A stretch of 64,000 nucleotides of DNA from Streptomyces sp. ISL-43. GTDB lineage: Bacteria > Actinomycetota > Actinomycetes > Streptomycetales > Streptomycetaceae. Made by a program: the position numbers and the translations under genes. Shown one piece after another: positions 61,703 to 64,000 of this stretch. The stretch is from positions 1 through 64,000 of the forward strand of contig NZ_JAGGOT010000081.1 of NCBI RefSeq assembly GCF_018614195.1. Reading direction: 5' to 3'. Under the pieces are notes generated by a model. The model saw nothing but the letters and a program-made list of their open reading frames with translations, was not told the DNA's origin and ran no database searches. The first letter of the stretch is position 1, and the number at the start of each line of letters is the position of its first letter.

Positions 61703-61735
61703 GAACGCCCGGCCGGAAAGCCCGGCCGGGCGTTC
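61703..61735 (+). terminator. Terminator after the GCS2 gene
   Basis: A perfect 14-base stem (GAACGCCCGGCCGG and complement) with a 5-base loop (AAAGC) starts 12 bases after the stop codon. The T run is weak. Confidence 0.85.
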
Positions 61736-61761
61736 TCCGTCGGCGGCAAGGCATGAAAAAA

Positions 61762-61789
61762 CCGGGCCAGAACGTTTCTTCTGACCCGG
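61762..61789 (-). terminator. Terminator of a lost minus-strand tRNA gene
   Basis: A 10-base stem with one mismatch (CCGGGTCAGA on the minus strand) has an 8-base loop and is followed by six T. It lies 4 bases beyond the tRNA 3' fragment, as expected for a native tRNA terminator. Confidence 0.75.
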
Positions 61790-61793
61790 AACG

Positions 61794-61820
61794 TGGTGGG
61801 GCGGGTGGGACTCGAACCCA
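61794..61820 (-). pseudogene. tRNA 3' fragment (T arm, acceptor strand, CCA)
   Basis: On the minus strand this reads a T arm (TGGGTTCGAGTCCCA), the acceptor strand CCGCCCC, discriminator A and CCA. The matching 5' half (GGGGCGG-like), D arm and anticodon are absent from the following sequence, and identity to a tRNA ends at the T stem. It is a typical attachment-site remnant of an element integrated in a tRNA gene. The amino acid cannot be told from this piece. Confidence 0.7.
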
Positions 61821-61979
61821 TTTCAGTGACGCGTCTCACCTGCGAAGATGCCGGAGGATCGGACATATCTATCCGATTCCATCCGGCTGCATCCTCCTCG
61901 ATCCTGCTCCATCGGGGGCTGTTAGGCGTTCGCCACACCACTTCCTCCGCGTCCCGCGCATCTGCCGCACCTGCGGAGC

Positions 61980-62650
61980 TCAGAAGACTCTGCCTACCTG
62001 CACCCTCAAATCGTTGCGTAGGTTGCAAGGGGCTCCCACGCTCTGGCCCATGTTCGCCCACTGCGAACAGTCACGTTGCGTAGTGCCGCGCACGCTTGCG
62101 CCAGCATCTCGGCGTCGGGGGTGGGGGTGCTCGGGGTTGTGGAGGAGCACCGCGTCCGATTCCCGTCCCAGGTCCCCGATGTTCGCGGCGGTCACGGCCA
62201 CGACCAGCAGCAGGCCCAGACAGCCGGTCACGATGTGCCGCTTCCGCCCGTTGATCAGCTTCCCGCCGTCGAAGCCGCTTGAGGCGGCGGGAACGTTCGC
62301 GGCGGCTTTCACCGACTGTGCGTCGATGATCCCCGCCGTCGGCTCCCGCCCCCGCCCCTCGCGCTCCCGCACCCGGGCGCGCAGCCGGTCATGGAACTCC
62401 GCGACCAGCCCGCTCTCGCGCCAGCGGCGGAAGAAGGCATGGACCCGGGCCCGGCCGGGGAAGTCCGCGGGCATCGCCCGCCAGGAAATGCCGCCCGCGA
62501 CCAGGTAGCGGATCGCATCCAGCATCTGACGGTGGCAATAGTCCTCGGGCTGCCCGCCCCGGCCCTCCAGCCAGGACGGCGTGGGCAGCAAGGGCCGCAC
62601 CGCCCCCATTCCGCGTCCGTCATGTCCGACGGATACCTGCACTGCCGGTC
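61980..62650 (-). pseudogene. IS5-family transposase remnant
   Basis: The frame shows the IS5-type start YPSDMTDAEW in one frame and then AVRPLLPTPSW in the next, so a one-base frameshift lies near 62608. The DUF4096 part, the first catalytic Asp (GIIDAQSVKAAANV) and the segment GRKRHIVTGCLGLLLVVAVT follow. After AANIGD the sequence loses similarity, and the C-terminal part with the catalytic Glu is gone. The element is dead. Its 5' side abuts the truncated nuclease gene. Confidence 0.75.
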
Positions 62651-63109
62651 GGGATCTGGCGCACCGGCGCCTGGGCCGAAGGCAGCTTCCTGTCCTCCAT
62701 GAAGCGCATGAGCCAGGCCCTGGAAGTGCGGGGCCTCGTCGACCAGATCCTCCACTGCGACCCTGACGCCCGGATCATCGTCGCCGGTGACTTCAACTCG
62801 GAGCCCGAAGAAGTTCCAGTGCCGGCGATCTGCGGAAACGTCGAGGACACCGGCAACGCCGACCTCGCCACCCGGGTTCTCGTCCCCATCGAGCACACCA
62901 TCGCCAACGAAGCCCGCTACAGCCTCTTCCACCGCGGCCGAGGCCAGATGATCGACCACATGCTCGTCACCCGAAACCTCCTCGCCCAATACCGCGGCTC
63001 AGAAATCCACAACGAAATCCTCCACGACGAGTCCATCGCCTTCGCCACCGACACCAAATACCCCGAATCCGACCACGCCCCCGTCATCGCCATCTTCGAC
63101 TTCAACTGA
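62642..63109 (+). pseudogene. Truncated endonuclease/exonuclease/phosphatase gene
   Basis: About 150 C-terminal residues remain, with the catalytic VAGDFNSEP segment (Asp and Asn), MIDHMLVTR and the final SDHAPVIAIFDF (catalytic Asp-His). The codons before the first ATG (62699) still read as family sequence (GAWAEGSFLSSMKRM), so the gene was longer and lost its 5' part where the IS5 remnant begins. Without the N-terminal metal-binding strand it should be inactive. Confidence 0.72.
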
Positions 63110-63159
63110 CCTTCGGTACCCCAGCACTCACGTCCACGGCGCAGCAACCGTTGGTCCTG

Positions 63160-64000
63160 TCAGCCCGCAGACAGCGCTGCTTCGCCGGTCGCGTCTTCAT
63201 CCGTCACGAGTGGTCTGCGGAGGCGTCCGCTGCCCAGAAGAGCAGTGGCGACTGCCAGCGCGCCCTCGATGCAGGGCACCACATAGCCTGCGCGGGCGCC
63301 CGAGACGTCGACGACCCAGCCGGCAACGGCGGAGCCAAGCGCCAGCCCCGAGGCGAGGCCGGCGCCGGTCCACGTCATGCCTTCGGTGAACTTGTCGTGT
63401 GGAACGTGCTGTTCGAGGAGGGCCATGGTGGTCACCATGGTCGGTGCGACGCACAGCCCGGCGATGAAGAGCAGGGCCGCCAGCACGTAGAGGTTGTCGG
63501 CGAAGAGCAACGGAAACGCAGTCACCGCCATCGCGCACAGCCCCGTGAACCAGTTACCGAAAGGCGTTCCTCCTAGACAGAGGAGCCCGAAGGCGAGGCC
63601 CGCACTGCAGGAGCCAAGCGCGTACGCGGCGAGTGCGACACTCGCCACGCCCTTGTGGCCCTGTGCCTCGGCGAAGGCAACCGTCACGACGTCAAGGGAG
63701 CCGAAGATTCCTCCGATGGCCACGTACACGGCTACGAGGACCTGCAGGCCGCGTGAGCCGATCGCTGTCCCTCCCCGGCGGCCGACCGTGGGGTGCCTCC
63801 GGGGCTCGGTGGCACGCTGGGCTGTCAGCCAGAAGACTCCGACGAGCAGGAATCCGGCTGCCAGGGAGACCCCCGCCTGGGGGAACCATGCGATGGACAA
63901 CCCGATGGAGACGATGGGCCCGACGACGTAGGACACCTCGTCCACGACGGCTTCCCAGGAGTACGCGGTGTGCAGTTCACGTGGTGACCCCCGGTAGATC
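63160..64000 (-). CDS. MFS transporter (5' end outside the window)
   Basis: At least 279 codons of an MFS protein are present. The frame remains open to the window edge with IYRGSPRELHTAYSWEAVVD, then EVSYVVGPIVSIGLSIAW, the usual segment just after helix 4 of actinobacterial MFS_1 exporters. About eight helices are visible. The start codon lies beyond 64000; a GTG at 63945 would give a protein lacking the first helices. The substrate is unknown. Confidence 0.85.
   Translation of the reverse strand, partial: IYRGSPRELHTAYSWEAVVDEVSYVVGPIVSIGLSIAWFPQAGVSLAAGFLLVGVFWLTAQRATEPRRHPTVGRRGGTAIGSRGLQVLVAVYVAIGGIFGSLDVVTVAFAEAQGHKGVASVALAAYALGSCSAGLAFGLLCLGGTPFGNWFTGLCAMAVTAFPLLFADNLYVLAALLFIAGLCVAPTMVTTMALLEQHVPHDKFTEGMTWTGAGLASGLALGSAVAGWVVDVSGARAGYVVPCIEGALAVATALLGSGRLRRPLVTDEDATGEAALSAG

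Noticed and set aside
61794..61880. A complete tRNA gene
   Set aside because: Only the T arm and 3' acceptor strand are present; no anticodon arm or 5' acceptor strand follows.

Overview
The window is high-GC actinobacterial DNA and is best explained as part of a Streptomyces chromosome. The reasons are its gene content and order: a FasR-fabD-fabH-acpP-fabF cluster followed by a DUF3145 gene, a homodimeric-type aceE next to DUF3052, AhpE and TerD genes, an Mbl-like actin gene, frequent GTG starts, and a rare TTA codon in an accessory gene.

Region 1 (1-6.9 kb) is accessory-looking. It holds a small exported protein, a DUF2277 protein and a small Cys/His protein. It then holds a two-gene conflict-type system: a trypco2 protein followed by a trypsin-NTPase protein ending in 11 nearly identical TPR units. 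A broken DNA primase/polymerase gene lies between this system and a tRNA-Val gene.

Region 2 (7.1-24.4 kb) is centred on a chromosomal Ter stress cluster. A minus-strand metabolite operon (HpcH-type lyase, PRTase-TRSP-StiP protein, HAD hydrolase, O-methyltransferase) is joined by 4-base overlaps. It sits next to TerD, TerA-like and DUF475/TerC genes, two further TerD paralogues, AhpE, DUF3052 and the large aceE gene.

Region 3 (23.5-31.3 kb) carries a potassium channel, a protease inhibitor, a TetR regulator, two small-molecule or lipid hydrolase-type genes, an aldo/keto reductase with a divergent MerR switch, a serine hydrolase and a pirin.

Region 4 (31.3-36.8 kb) is the primary fatty acid synthase cluster (FasR, FabD, FabH, ACP, FabF), closed by a strong bidirectional terminator and DUF3145.

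Region 5 (37-58.8 kb) contains a GDSL lipoprotein, a GH3 glucosidase with divergent TetR, a nitrilase, two polytopic GT-C/DUF2142 membrane proteins, methyltransferase, HxlR/imine-reductase and MarR/reductase/Ohr modules, a secreted lipase, an Mbl-like actin coupled to a two-GAF histidine kinase whose ATPase part is degenerate, a fused carboxyltransferase and an MFS exporter.

Region 6 (58.8-64 kb) is again mobile. It has an IS110-family element with a candidate bridge-RNA leader, a GCS2-type ligase, a tRNA 3' fragment with its terminator, an IS5-type transposase remnant that abuts a truncated nuclease gene, and an MFS gene running off the end.
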